Source of the DNA: SZUA-365 sp034002405
GTDB lineage: Bacteria; Bacteroidota; Ignavibacteria; SZUA-365
Assembly (NCBI GenBank): GCA_034002405.1
Contig: JAVFAS010000074.1
Location: 1-14,057, forward strand
DNA: 14,057 bases
Direction: 5' to 3'
Position numbers and translations under genes: made by a program. The notes beneath the pieces were generated by a model. That model saw only the letters and a program-made list of their open reading frames with translations, made no database searches and was not told the DNA's origin. How positions within the stretch are numbered: the first letter of the stretch is position 1; each line of letters starts with the position of its first letter. Of this stretch, positions 1 to 7,540 are shown in pieces.

Positions 1-6
1 AGCTCC

Positions 7-56
7 GTCACCCCGAGTAGTCCGCACGCCGGAGGCGTGTGGACGTAACGAAGGGC
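7..56. repeat. Palindromic intergenic repeat, inverted copy
   Basis: The stretch at 20-44 is an imperfect inverted repeat: an 11-nt arm at 20-30, a GGA loop at 31-33, and a second arm at 34-44 with one mismatch that would be a G-U wobble in RNA. The left flank (7-20, GTCACCCCGAGTAG) is the reverse complement, with one change, of the CTACTCGGGATGAC flank in the copies at 82-158. This is therefore the same element in the opposite orientation with a different stem-loop. Nothing suggests coding. It looks like a dispersed REP-like element; function unknown. Confidence 0.65.
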
Positions 57-81
57 GGTTGGCACCGCATGGCTGTCCCTC

Positions 82-170
82 GATACGACGCCGCTTCGCG
101 GCGTCTACTCGGGATGACGAGATACGACGCCGCTTCGCGCCGTCTACTCGGGATGACGAGATACGACGCC
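82..170. repeat. 39-bp tandem palindromic repeat, two full units and a partial third
   Basis: Units begin at 82, 121 and 160, an exact 39-bp period. The first unit holds a perfect 8-bp stem (GACGCCGC at 87-94, loop TTC, GCGGCGTC at 98-105). The second has a single base change in its right arm that breaks one pair. The third is truncated after about 11 bases and runs into the leader of the downstream gene. Each full unit ends in the conserved flank CTACTCGGGATGAC. The hairpin could act as an RNA stabiliser, a terminator of an upstream gene, or simply a mobile REP-like unit; the sequence cannot distinguish these. Confidence 0.75.
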
Positions 171-251
171 GTAACTCCCGGCATCACTCTGTGTCTATCA
201 TGTATCCCACGGATTTCGTACATTGAAATACGCAATAAAGGAGATGATACG

Positions 252-2780
252 ATGAGAAGCTGGCGACCTATGGCTCTGGCTGTCGTGCTGTGTCTTGTGT
301 CCGCGGCGAGTGCGTCCGCGCAGACCTTCGACGTGGATGCCTATCGGCAATTCCTCGCCACGCATCAGGATCTCGAAGGCGCGGCGTTGCTCGACGGTTG
401 GCCCGCGCCGCTGCTGCGCGCGAACGTCCCGGCTCCTGGGACGAATGCCGCGTGGCTCGATTCCATCACGATCAAATACGAATTGACGCGCGACGAACTC
501 GACCTGCTCGCGGAGAACGGTTTTGTCGTTACCGAACGCGTGACGCCGAAAACATTCGAGGAAGCGTATGAGGACGCCTGGCACAAGGACCTTCCCGTCG
601 CGGTGACCACCGATGCGATCCTTCATGCCGTGCACATGTCCTACGATCGCATTCTCAAGGATACCGAGCAGTATTTCCTCGGCCACGAACTGCGCGCGAT
701 GCTCGACGCGCTGCATGCGGCGCAGGACGATCTCGCCCGTCGCTACGCCGGCAATGCCGCCATGCAGCCCATGCTTGCCGATGTGGATCTCTATCTCGGT
801 GTGGCATGGAAACTGCTGGTGGAGGAAAGCAGACTGAAGTATCCGGAAAATCTTTCCTCTTTCAATCAGATTCTCACGCAGATCGCGGCGGAGTCGCCGT
901 CCAACGCGTTGCTGTTCAGCAGTACCCCGCGGGTGTATGATTTCAGCCAGTTCACCGTGCGTGGCCATTACACCGATCCGCCCGAACTGGGGCGGTATTT
1001 CCAGGCCATGATCTGGCTCGGTCGTACCGAGTTCATGCTCACCAAGCCCGTGCAGCACGATGTGCCGCAGCAGAGCGACGAGGACATCCAGCGCCAGGTG
1101 ATCGGCGCCTGCCTGCTCGCCGAACTGATCGATATCGCCGGCGTGGAGGCGCGTCTCGATGGGGTGGACCGCCTGCTCGAGCTGCTGGTGGGAGAGAGCG
1201 ACAACGTGCGCGCGGCGCATCTGCGCGGATTGCTCGCGGAGCTGGGGATCACCGATCCCGCAGAACTGCTGGACATGCAGCGGGTGCGGGACTTCCAGGC
1301 GCTGCTCGTCAGCAGGCCGTTCGCGAAACAGCGCATCAATTCGCAGATCCTCTATTCGAATCCGATGAATCCCGAACAGCTGCAACCGCCCTCGGCCTTC
1401 CTGCTGCTCGGACAGCGCTTCATCATCGATTCGTACGTGTTCGGCAATGTCGTGTATGACAAGATCATGTTTCGTGGCACGAAAGTCCGCCGCATGCTGC
1501 CGAGCGCGATGGACGCCCTCTTCGCCCTGGGCAACGACGCCGCGGCGCAGTTCTTGCAGGAGGAGTTTGTCCGTTATCCCTACGCCGGCAATCTCGCCTC
1601 GCTGCGCTATCTCGTCGATTCCCACGGAGAGGATTTCTGGTCCGCCTCGCTCTACAATTCCTGGCTTCACGCCATCCGCGCGTTGAACATTCCCGACGAG
1701 GTCGAATCCCTTCCGCCATTCATGCGCACCGCCGCCTGGTGGCAGCAGAAAATGAACACCCAGCTTTCTTCCTGGGCACAGTTGCGGCACGACAACCTGC
1801 TGTACGCGAAGCAGTCCTACAGTGGCGGCGTGAGCTGTTCCTTCCCTGAAGTGTACGTCGAACCGTTCCCCGAATTCTACCACCGTCTCGCCAGCTTCGC
1901 CCGGAAGGCGAGCGACGTCTATCGTGGGCTCACATGGCAGTCGGGTCTGCCGTATTTCTTCGACGGCATGGCCGCGACGATGGACACCCTGCGCACCATT
2001 GCGATGAAGCAGCGCGACGGCACACCGCGCACCGACCGTGAGCGTGCCTTCGGGAAACGCCTGCTCTTTCTTCGCGGCATCTGTGGCGTGCAATATGACG
2101 GGTGGTATCTGCGGCTGTTCTATGGCGCGGAGGAGCCGAAGGAGGATTACATCACCGCCGATGTCCACACCGCGCCGACCGACGCCGCGGGCGCGCCGGT
2201 GGGATGGGTCTACCACGTCGGTACCGGACGCCTCAATCTCGGCGTGCTGGTCGCGCCGGGCGAGGACGGCACACCGACCGCGTTCGTGGCGCCGATGATG
2301 AGCTATCACGAGCATGTGACCACCAACTTCGAGCGGCTGACGGACCAGGAATGGAAGGCCATGCTCGAGAAATCGGCATTCGGCCGACCCGCGTGGACCA
2401 ACAACTATCTCGCCGACAATCAGGGAGCGAGACGTGTGCCGGGACCATCGCTGCGCACCGCGACGACATCCGTTCCATCACCCCCGGTGGTCACGGATCT
2501 TCTGCTGCACCCCGCGTATCCGAATCCATTCGACGGAGGAGCGCCCGCGACCATCGCGATGTCCTTGGGGCGCCCCGCGGCCGCGGCCATTCTTTCCATC
2601 CACGACATGAGCGGACGCCGTGTGCGCACCGTGCTTGCGCGCGATCTCCCCGCCGGCGCCTACCTTGCGCGCTGGGACGGCCGCGACGACGCAGGCCGGC
2701 CTTTGGCTTCCGGGAGCTACCGGATCGTCCTCGACGCCTTCGGCCAGCGCGTCACCCAGCCCCTGCTGTTGCTGCGGTGA
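252..2780 (+). CDS. Secreted DUF3160 protein with T9SS-type C-terminal sorting domain
   Basis: This gene encodes 842 residues. ATG 252 is chosen because AAAGGAG lies 8 nt upstream and the protein then begins with a clean signal peptide (residues 1-24, MRSWRP then a hydrophobic run ending ASAQ). An in-frame start further upstream would translate the repeats. Residues about 50-690 resemble the DUF3160 family, with the family-like stretch DLPVAVTTDAILHAVHMSYD near residue 125. The family has no known catalytic activity. Residues about 745-842 form a FlgD-like Ig module with YPNPF at 756-760 and a GxYxxRWDGRDxxGRxLASGxY pattern, typical of type IX secretion cargo. The product is probably exported to the periplasm and then the cell surface or medium. 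It appears monocistronic. Family assignment is by recognition only; the exact function is unknown. Confidence 0.85.
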   Translation: MRSWRPMALAVVLCLVSAASASAQTFDVDAYRQFLATHQDLEGAALLDGWPAPLLRANVPAPGTNAAWLDSITIKYELTRDELDLLAENGFVVTERVTPKTFEEAYEDAWHKDLPVAVTTDAILHAVHMSYDRILKDTEQYFLGHELRAMLDALHAAQDDLARRYAGNAAMQPMLADVDLYLGVAWKLLVEESRLKYPENLSSFNQILTQIAAESPSNALLFSSTPRVYDFSQFTVRGHYTDPPELGRYFQAMIWLGRTEFMLTKPVQHDVPQQSDEDIQRQVIGACLLAELIDIAGVEARLDGVDRLLELLVGESDNVRAAHLRGLLAELGITDPAELLDMQRVRDFQALLVSRPFAKQRINSQILYSNPMNPEQLQPPSAFLLLGQRFIIDSYVFGNVVYDKIMFRGTKVRRMLPSAMDALFALGNDAAAQFLQEEFVRYPYAGNLASLRYLVDSHGEDFWSASLYNSWLHAIRALNIPDEVESLPPFMRTAAWWQQKMNTQLSSWAQLRHDNLLYAKQSYSGGVSCSFPEVYVEPFPEFYHRLASFARKASDVYRGLTWQSGLPYFFDGMAATMDTLRTIAMKQRDGTPRTDRERAFGKRLLFLRGICGVQYDGWYLRLFYGAEEPKEDYITADVHTAPTDAAGAPVGWVYHVGTGRLNLGVLVAPGEDGTPTAFVAPMMSYHEHVTTNFERLTDQEWKAMLEKSAFGRPAWTNNYLADNQGARRVPGPSLRTATTSVPSPPVVTDLLLHPAYPNPFDGGAPATIAMSLGRPAAAAILSIHDMSGRRVRTVLARDLPAGAYLARWDGRDDAGRPLASGSYRIVLDAFGQRVTQPLLLLR

Positions 2781-2805
2781 TCACTCGCATCGGATGCTCT
2801 TGAAA

Positions 2806-2863
2806 GGAGAGGGGGCGTTCCCGCCAACCCGGGATCGCGGAGGATTCCTCCAACCCCCTCTCC
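2806..2863. terminator. Nested inverted repeat downstream of the DUF3160 gene
   Basis: GGAGAGGGGG (2806-2815) pairs perfectly with CCCCCTCTCC (2854-2863). Inside the loop is a second small hairpin, GGAGG-ATT-CCTCC (2839-2851). The structure begins 25 nt after the stop codon of the DUF3160 gene, where a terminator would be expected. No T-run follows it on either strand, so it is not a canonical intrinsic terminator. It may be a 3'-end-stabilising structure or another REP-like element. Confidence 0.5.
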
Positions 2864-2942
2864 CTTCGCGGTCCATTGCGATCCACCCCGTCCAGTGCTA
2901 AGTTGGGGGAATCACGGACTTTCCCACATTGCCGGACGGATG

Positions 2943-3530
2943 ATGAGAACGGTGCATGAAATCCAGGATTCGCTCAGGAGTGGCGCGGCGGTCGTGCTCG
3001 AGCTCAGTGATGAGGAAATTGACAGCCTGACCGCGCGGGACATCGAATTGCTGCAGGCCGAATTCGGATCGCGTGTACTGATGACGCTGCCGCCGCGCGA
3101 GCGTGCGTTCATGACATGGCTGAAAACAGAGGATGCCGGCGTGTACGCGGATCTCTGGGAAGATGACGAGGAGTTGCTGGTCTCGTTGTCCTTTCTGCCG
3201 ACGTTGCGTGCCGATGGTCCCGGTTTCGCGATCTGCGAACTGGCGTCGCATGACAACTATTATTTCACGAGCAAGCATGTCAAGCCCACCGGACTCGAAG
3301 CGATGCCGGGCATTCTCGCCCGCGCGGAACAGGGAGAGGAACTGGCCGTGGGCGAGGTGCTGATGTTTGAAATTCTCCGTGCCCCGATCGATCTCTGGCA
3401 TTTCTGTTACCGGTACGGCGTGCCGCTGAATACTGCCCGCGCGGCCGTGCGGGAACTCGCGGCGCATGACTGGATCGTGCATCTGCGGAAACGCGAGGAA
3501 TTGATGCCATATCTCGAAGACACCGAGTGA
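2943..3530 (+). CDS. Unrecognised 195-residue cytoplasmic protein
   Basis: I do not recognise the family. ATG 2943 is preferred because GGA lies 6 nt upstream. ATG 2940 directly before it and GTG 2895 are in frame but have poorer spacing or no ribosome-binding site. There is no signal peptide or membrane segment, and the protein is acidic. The N-terminal part (residues 1-60, VHEIQDSLRSGAAVVLELSDEE) looks like a small alpha/beta domain. Residues 136-186 (GEVLMFEILRAPIDLWHFCYRYGVPLNTARAAVRELAAHDWIV) have the spacing and hydrophobic pattern of a winged helix or helix-turn-helix, but this is only a shape impression. GC and codon use match the neighbours. It stands alone between two exported-protein genes, 162 nt after the first and 259 nt before the next, with nothing linking it functionally to either. 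Confidence 0.8.
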   Translation: MRTVHEIQDSLRSGAAVVLELSDEEIDSLTARDIELLQAEFGSRVLMTLPPRERAFMTWLKTEDAGVYADLWEDDEELLVSLSFLPTLRADGPGFAICELASHDNYYFTSKHVKPTGLEAMPGILARAEQGEELAVGEVLMFEILRAPIDLWHFCYRYGVPLNTARAAVRELAAHDWIVHLRKREELMPYLEDTE

Positions 3531-3645
3531 GGGACTTCCCTCGGCGAATGAGGGCCTGCGTTCAGCAAGAACCGGGAAGAGATGGGGGTGGCGAGAGTCT
3601 TCCTGTATCGCACCGGCGGAGATTTCGGAGGGTTGTTTTTTTCGC

Positions 3646-3674
3646 TTGCCCTAATCCGGAGCAAGTCCTATCTT
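3646..3674 (+). promoter_or_regulatory. Probable sigma-70-like promoter of the kelch/Omp28 gene
   Basis: TTGCCC (3646-3651) and TATCTT (3669-3674) each match 4 of 6 bases of the -35 and -10 consensus and are separated by exactly 17 nt. The site lies in the only clearly AT-rich patch of the first 6 kb, right after a run of seven T (3636-3642). Transcription from it would give a pyrimidine-rich leader of about 110 nt before the start codon at 3790. No experiment supports this; it is read from the sequence. Confidence 0.45.
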
Positions 3675-3686
3675 ATTAAGATAGGA
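3666..3686. promoter_or_regulatory. Perfect 21-bp inverted repeat over the -10 box (candidate operator)
   Basis: TCCTATCTTA (3666-3675) and TAAGATAGGA (3677-3686) are perfect reverse complements around a single central T. A second perfect 10-bp palindrome, GGATTAATCC (3684-3693), overlaps its right edge. The one-base spacer makes an RNA hairpin unlikely and favours binding by a dimeric protein. Its position over the predicted -10 hexamer would suit repression of the kelch/Omp28 gene. No regulator gene for it is evident here. Confidence 0.5.
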
Positions 3687-3789
3687 TTAATCCATTCTTC
3701 TCTTCGAAATCCATACGCACATCCCGGCACCACCGGTTCATTCCTGGACAGCGTTCCTTCCTTTCCAACTCATCCAAAGGAGTTCTCGT

Positions 3790-6198
3790 ATGAAGAGATT
3801 CTCTACTGCATTCGTCCTGCTCTTCGCGATGCTTTTCGTCGTGGCGGTTCAGGCGCAGGAGCAGGCGGTTGCTCCACTCGACGTTCCCAATTCCGTCGTA
3901 CTTCCGGACGGCTTCAACAAGGGTGTTTCCGAGGCGACGACCGGACAGTGGTCCATCGCATCCCCGATGCCGGGCGGAAAGTCCTATCATACCGTTGCCG
4001 CGGCGGACGGCAAGTTATTTGTGTTTGCCGGAATCAATGCCGCGAAGCAATTCGATGCCACAAGCTATAAATATGACCCCGCAACGGATACATGGTCCAC
4101 GATCGCGGACTTCCCGGCTCCGAAGTATATCTGGGGTCGCGCGGAGACGGTGAACGGGAAGATTTACATCTTCGGCGGGACCGAAAACCTCGGTACCAGC
4201 TACAAGCCGGTCACCGCGATGTACGAATATGATCCCGCGACCAACACCTACAAGACCAAGACCGCGATGCCGAGTCCGCAGGTCTATGTCGGATCCGCGG
4301 TGATCAATGACAAGATCTATGTCATCGGTGGGAATGGCTCCACCGAATCGGTGTACTTGCGGAAAGTGCAGGTCTACGATCCCGCCGATGATCGCTGGTG
4401 GACGGATACCGACTACCCGCGCGATGTCAAGTGGATCGGCGCGACGGCCGTCGATGGCAAGATCGTGTGCGTGGGTGGTTTCAATGTGAGTTACTCGCCG
4501 AGCCGGTATATCGCCGATGCGTACGTGGGCGAGGACAATGGTGGAACGCTGACGTGGACGAAGGTTGCCGATGCCGGCATCGGTCCGCAGATCTTCCCGA
4601 TCACCGGCGGCCTCAACGGCATGGCCTATTTCGTGGGCGGACGTCCGGCGGCGGATCAGAACGCACCCTCGACCCCGCGCGGATTTGTGTACGACCTCGC
4701 GGCCAATTCCTGGGCCGAATTACCGCTCAAGCCGACGGGCGTGCAGTATTTCACGCAGTCGCCGGTGATCGATGGAAAATTCCATTTCGCGGGTGGTTTG
4801 CTCGCCTCCGATGCCGTGACGAATGTGCTCGAGATCTTTGATCCGGTCGCGACGCCGAAGCCCACGGCAGTCCTTTCGGGGACTTCTCTCTTCCGTTGGG
4901 TGAAGCGTGCGAACACCTACCGCTACGTGGTCGGACTCCGTAATATCGGAGGTGCCGATCTTGAATGGACGGGTGCCGTCTCCCCCGGTGCCGACTGGTT
5001 GACCGTGGATGCGCCCGGCTCCGGCACGGTGCTTCCCGCGCAGCAGGCGCTGATTTACTTCACGGTCAATCCGAACACGCTGACCGAAGGAGAGCATCAG
5101 GCGACCTTGATCCTCACGACCAATGACGACGACCATCCCGAGCTGAACGTCACGGTGCGGATTCGTGTGCAGGAAGCGGACGTCGACGAGCCGGCGAACG
5201 CGTTGATCGAGCAGTACACCGGTACCTGGTGCCAGTGGTGTCCCTACGGCGCGGATTCGCTGGCCGTTGTCTCGGCCCGCTACCCCGGTCGCGTGGTGCG
5301 CACGTCGTGGCACGACCGCGATCCGATGGCCATCACCGCCTGGGCGGATATGAATGCCTGGATCGGTGTCACGGGCTTTCCGACCGCATCGATCAATCGC
5401 GTCTCCTGGCCCGGAAGTACCGGAATCCCCGTCAGCCGCGGCGAGTGGGGCGCGCGTGCGGGCTATGTCATCGACGCGATGCGTTCGCCCGTGGGCATCA
5501 CCATCAGTGACAAGTCCTACGACGCGAGCAATCGCACGCTCAGTTTCAAGGCCACGGTGTTGTTCCACCAAGGCGTCGACGCGGATGTGCGTATCAACGC
5601 CGTCGTGACCGAGGATGGATTCGACCATCCGCAGAAGCGGACCAACTTGCAGACCGGCTCGGTCGAGACCATCAGTCCCTACATTCACAAGGCCGTGGTC
5701 ATGGGCATCTGGCCGGACATTCGCGGAGAGAAGCTGTCGATGACCAACAGCATCCCGACGCAGACCCAGATCGAGCAGGTGTTCACCTTCACCTCACCGC
5801 ATGTCAACAGTGACAACGCGACTCTCAATCTGTATGTGCACACGATCGCGAACGATCGTCCCGGTCCGGTGCTCCAGGCCGTGAGCGAACCGCTGCTCTT
5901 CGGTGTCACGGATGTGGAGAATATCCCGACGGCGTCGGCATTCGCGTTGCGCCAGAATTACCCCAACCCGTTCAATCCGACGACGAACGTCACCTATGAC
6001 GTGCCCGCGCGCGCGCATGTGCGCATCGCCTTGCACGACGCCCTCGGTCGTCACCTCGGCAACCTGGTCGACGAAAGCACCGAGGCCGGTGCGCACACCT
6101 TCACCTTCGACGGTACGAACCTGCAGTCCGGCACCTATTACCTGACCATGACGGCCGGTGATTTCGTGCAGACCCGCAGCATGACGCTGGTGAAGTAG
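3790..6198 (+). CDS. Exported kelch-propeller / Omp28-like thioredoxin-fold protein with T9SS tail
   Basis: This gene encodes 802 residues. AAAGGAG lies 7 nt before ATG 3790 and a signal peptide follows (residues 1-22, ending VQA). Residues about 50-355 carry kelch-type beta-propeller blades, seen as repeated GKIYIFGG, DKIYVIGG and MAYFVGG strands alternating with YDPATxTW segments. Residues about 357-462 look like an Ig/BACON-like domain (LRNIGGADLEWTG, GADWLTVD). Residues about 466-700 resemble Omp28-related proteins, with a thioredoxin-style redox motif at C481-QW-C484 in TGTWCQWCPYGAD and a cis-proline-like GFPTA later. The tail (about 712-802) is a FlgD-like sorting module with YPNPFNP at 724-730. 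The protein is probably secreted or surface-anchored by type IX secretion. Substrate and redox role are unknown. It is monocistronic and ends opposite a bidirectional terminator. Confidence 0.85.
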   Translation: MKRFSTAFVLLFAMLFVVAVQAQEQAVAPLDVPNSVVLPDGFNKGVSEATTGQWSIASPMPGGKSYHTVAAADGKLFVFAGINAAKQFDATSYKYDPATDTWSTIADFPAPKYIWGRAETVNGKIYIFGGTENLGTSYKPVTAMYEYDPATNTYKTKTAMPSPQVYVGSAVINDKIYVIGGNGSTESVYLRKVQVYDPADDRWWTDTDYPRDVKWIGATAVDGKIVCVGGFNVSYSPSRYIADAYVGEDNGGTLTWTKVADAGIGPQIFPITGGLNGMAYFVGGRPAADQNAPSTPRGFVYDLAANSWAELPLKPTGVQYFTQSPVIDGKFHFAGGLLASDAVTNVLEIFDPVATPKPTAVLSGTSLFRWVKRANTYRYVVGLRNIGGADLEWTGAVSPGADWLTVDAPGSGTVLPAQQALIYFTVNPNTLTEGEHQATLILTTNDDDHPELNVTVRIRVQEADVDEPANALIEQYTGTWCQWCPYGADSLAVVSARYPGRVVRTSWHDRDPMAITAWADMNAWIGVTGFPTASINRVSWPGSTGIPVSRGEWGARAGYVIDAMRSPVGITISDKSYDASNRTLSFKATVLFHQGVDADVRINAVVTEDGFDHPQKRTNLQTGSVETISPYIHKAVVMGIWPDIRGEKLSMTNSIPTQTQIEQVFTFTSPHVNSDNATLNLYVHTIANDRPGPVLQAVSEPLLFGVTDVENIPTASAFALRQNYPNPFNPTTNVTYDVPARAHVRIALHDALGRHLGNLVDESTEAGAHTFTFDGTNLQSGTYYLTMTAGDFVQTRSMTLVK

Positions 6199-6330
6199 CC
6201 TTCGCGCACCTTCGCACGCCTTCGCGCACCTTCGCGCACCTGCGCGCGCTTCGGCGTGCTTCGGCGCCGCTATCGCACGCTGCGCGCGCTTCGGCTTGCT
6301 TCGGCGCCGCTATCGCGCGCTTCGCGCGCG
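6199..6330. repeat. Low-complexity GC-rich array with 10-bp and 40-bp periods
   Basis: Directly after the stop codon of the kelch/Omp28 gene come four 10-bp units (TTCGCGCACC and a variant, 6201-6240). Two 40-bp units follow (6241-6280 and 6281-6320) that differ at only two positions, and then a CG-rich remnant. The 40-bp unit is exactly four times the 10-bp period and uses the same TTCGGC/GCGCGC words, so it probably arose by further duplication of the small unit. No plausible product is encoded on either strand. It likely expanded by slippage or unequal exchange. Confidence 0.75.
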
Positions 6331-6355
6331 GCAGTAAGCTTCCTTTGACAAAATT

Positions 6356-6388
6356 CAAACGCCCCGGGTGGAATGCCCGGGGCGTTTG
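6356..6388. terminator. Bidirectional intrinsic terminator between convergent genes
   Basis: CAAACGCCCCGGG (6356-6368) and CCCGGGGCGTTTG (6376-6388) form a perfect 13-bp stem with a 7-nt loop. On the plus strand it is followed by CTTTAG; on the minus strand by AATTTTGTC. It sits 157 nt after the end of the kelch/Omp28 gene and 99 nt beyond the end of parB, which converge on it, so one structure can end both transcripts. The stretch between it and parB (6389-6487) shows nothing else. Confidence 0.85.
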
Positions 6389-6487
6389 CTTTAGCGAATA
6401 CGAGGGACGAAAACCAACCGCCAAAAGCCAAAGTCGTACTGCAGCCAATTCACGCCAGAGTACGCCCTGCGGAGAGGTCCTTACAGA

Positions 6488-7408
6488 TCAGTCGTTGAGG
6501 AGAAGATCGATCAGCCGGTCGAGATCTTCGTTGTTGTAGAACTCGAAGGCGATGCTCCCTTTACCGTCGCGGCCGGCGGTGATATGGACCTTGGTGCCGT
6601 AAATGGGGTGGAGGCGGCGGGCGAGTTCCTCGAGATGCGGGCTGGTCTTTTGCCCGGAGGACTTTTTCGGTGGGGGCGGGACGTTCGGCTTGCGGTAGAT
6701 GGCGTTGACGAGTTCCTCGACCTTGCGGACGGAGAGTTCCTCGCGGATGATGCGCTGCCAGATCCGCAACTGTGCGGTTTCGTCGGGGAGATTGATGATC
6801 GCACGGGCGTGTCCCATGCTGATTTCATTCTTTTGCAGGGAATCGAGCACTTTCTTCGGCAACTTCAGCAGGCGAATGAAATTCACCACCGTGCTGCGAT
6901 CCTTGCCCACGCGACGGGCGACGTCCTCGGGCGAATGCTGGTATTCCTCGACGAGTTGGCGGTAGGACTGCGCGATTTCCACGGGATTGAGCGTTTGGCG
7001 CTGGATGTTTTCGATCAGCGCGAGTTCAAGCATTTCCTCCGCGGATTCGACCTGGCGGATATAGGCCGGGATATGTTCGATACCGGCCTCGCGGCAGGCG
7101 CGTACGCGGCGCTCACCGGAAATGAGCTGATAGCGGTTTTCCCAGCGGCGAACAGTCACCGGTTGCACGAGGCCGTTTTCACGGATGCTCTGTGCGAGTT
7201 CACGCAGTTCCTGGGGATCGAAGTCGATGCGCGGTTGATAAGGGTTGGGATCGATGCGGGCGACCTCGATATGCGCCATCACGTCGGTGGCCAGACCGTC
7301 GTCGAGGGTCTGCGGTGTCGGCTCGACGCTGACGGGTTCCTCCGGCTCTTCCGTCGGCCGGATCAATGCGCCGAGTCCCTTGCCCAGTACCGCTTTCTGT
7401 TTGGTCAC
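6488..7408 (-). CDS. parB: Chromosome-partitioning protein ParB
   Basis: ParB binds centromere-like parS sites and, as a CTP-dependent clamp, loads and slides on nearby DNA; ParA moves the resulting complex during segregation. The 306-residue product has the family length. It starts at GTG 7408, giving the conserved N-terminus ending LGKGLGALI, which recruits or stimulates ParA. Box motifs are present: NPYQPR (55-60), the CTP-binding GERRVRA (98-104) and ENIQRQTLNP (133-142). A helix-turn-helix follows (about 160-182, VARRVGKDRSTVVNFIRLLKLP), then a proline/lysine-rich linker (241-256) and a C-terminal dimerisation domain. It lies 132 nt downstream of parA in the same direction. I see no motif missing. 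No consensus parS sequence is visible anywhere in this window. Confidence 0.97.
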   Translation of the reverse strand: MTKQKAVLGKGLGALIRPTEEPEEPVSVEPTPQTLDDGLATDVMAHIEVARIDPNPYQPRIDFDPQELRELAQSIRENGLVQPVTVRRWENRYQLISGERRVRACREAGIEHIPAYIRQVESAEEMLELALIENIQRQTLNPVEIAQSYRQLVEEYQHSPEDVARRVGKDRSTVVNFIRLLKLPKKVLDSLQKNEISMGHARAIINLPDETAQLRIWQRIIREELSVRKVEELVNAIYRKPNVPPPPKKSSGQKTSPHLEELARRLHPIYGTKVHITAGRDGKGSIAFEFYNNEDLDRLIDLLLND

Positions 7409-7493
7409 GTTGCTCTCGAATGTTGCTGGAACCGTCCGTGTATCACCCCGTACCGCATCCTCGCGTCCACCCGACCGTCATGCATGCCGCGCA

Positions 7494-7537
7494 CATCCGG
7501 ACTACCGCGTTGTGGCATCCGGACTGCCGCGTTGAGG
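7494..7537. repeat. 22-bp tandem duplication between parA and parB
   Basis: The units at 7494-7515 and 7516-7537 are adjacent and differ at two of 22 positions. The second ends three bases before the parA stop codon (7541-7543 on the plus-strand numbering). Together they fill about a third of the parA-parB spacer. They have no strong dyad symmetry. They could be a small slippage duplication or a paired protein-binding site. Confidence 0.7.
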
Positions 7538-7540
7538 CGG

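Noticed and set aside
82..170. 39-bp tandem repeat as a CRISPR array
   Set aside because: Units abut without unique spacers and only two are complete; no cas genes are present.
198..2315. 705-codon open frame on the minus strand opposite the DUF3160 gene
   Set aside because: It is an antisense shadow caused by high third-position GC. The product is His/Arg/Gly-rich with no domain, while the plus strand carries a signal peptide, a recognised family and a sorting tail.
3539..3642. Intrinsic terminator for the 195-residue gene ending in the T7 run at 3636-3642
   Set aside because: No convincing hairpin lies directly before the T-run; the small CCCTC/GAGGG stem near the stop codon is about 80 nt away from it.
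4720..5688. 322-codon minus-strand open frame opposite the kelch/Omp28 gene
   Set aside because: It is a shadow: low-complexity Arg/Gly/His-rich product, no start signals, and overlaps conserved domains on the other strand.
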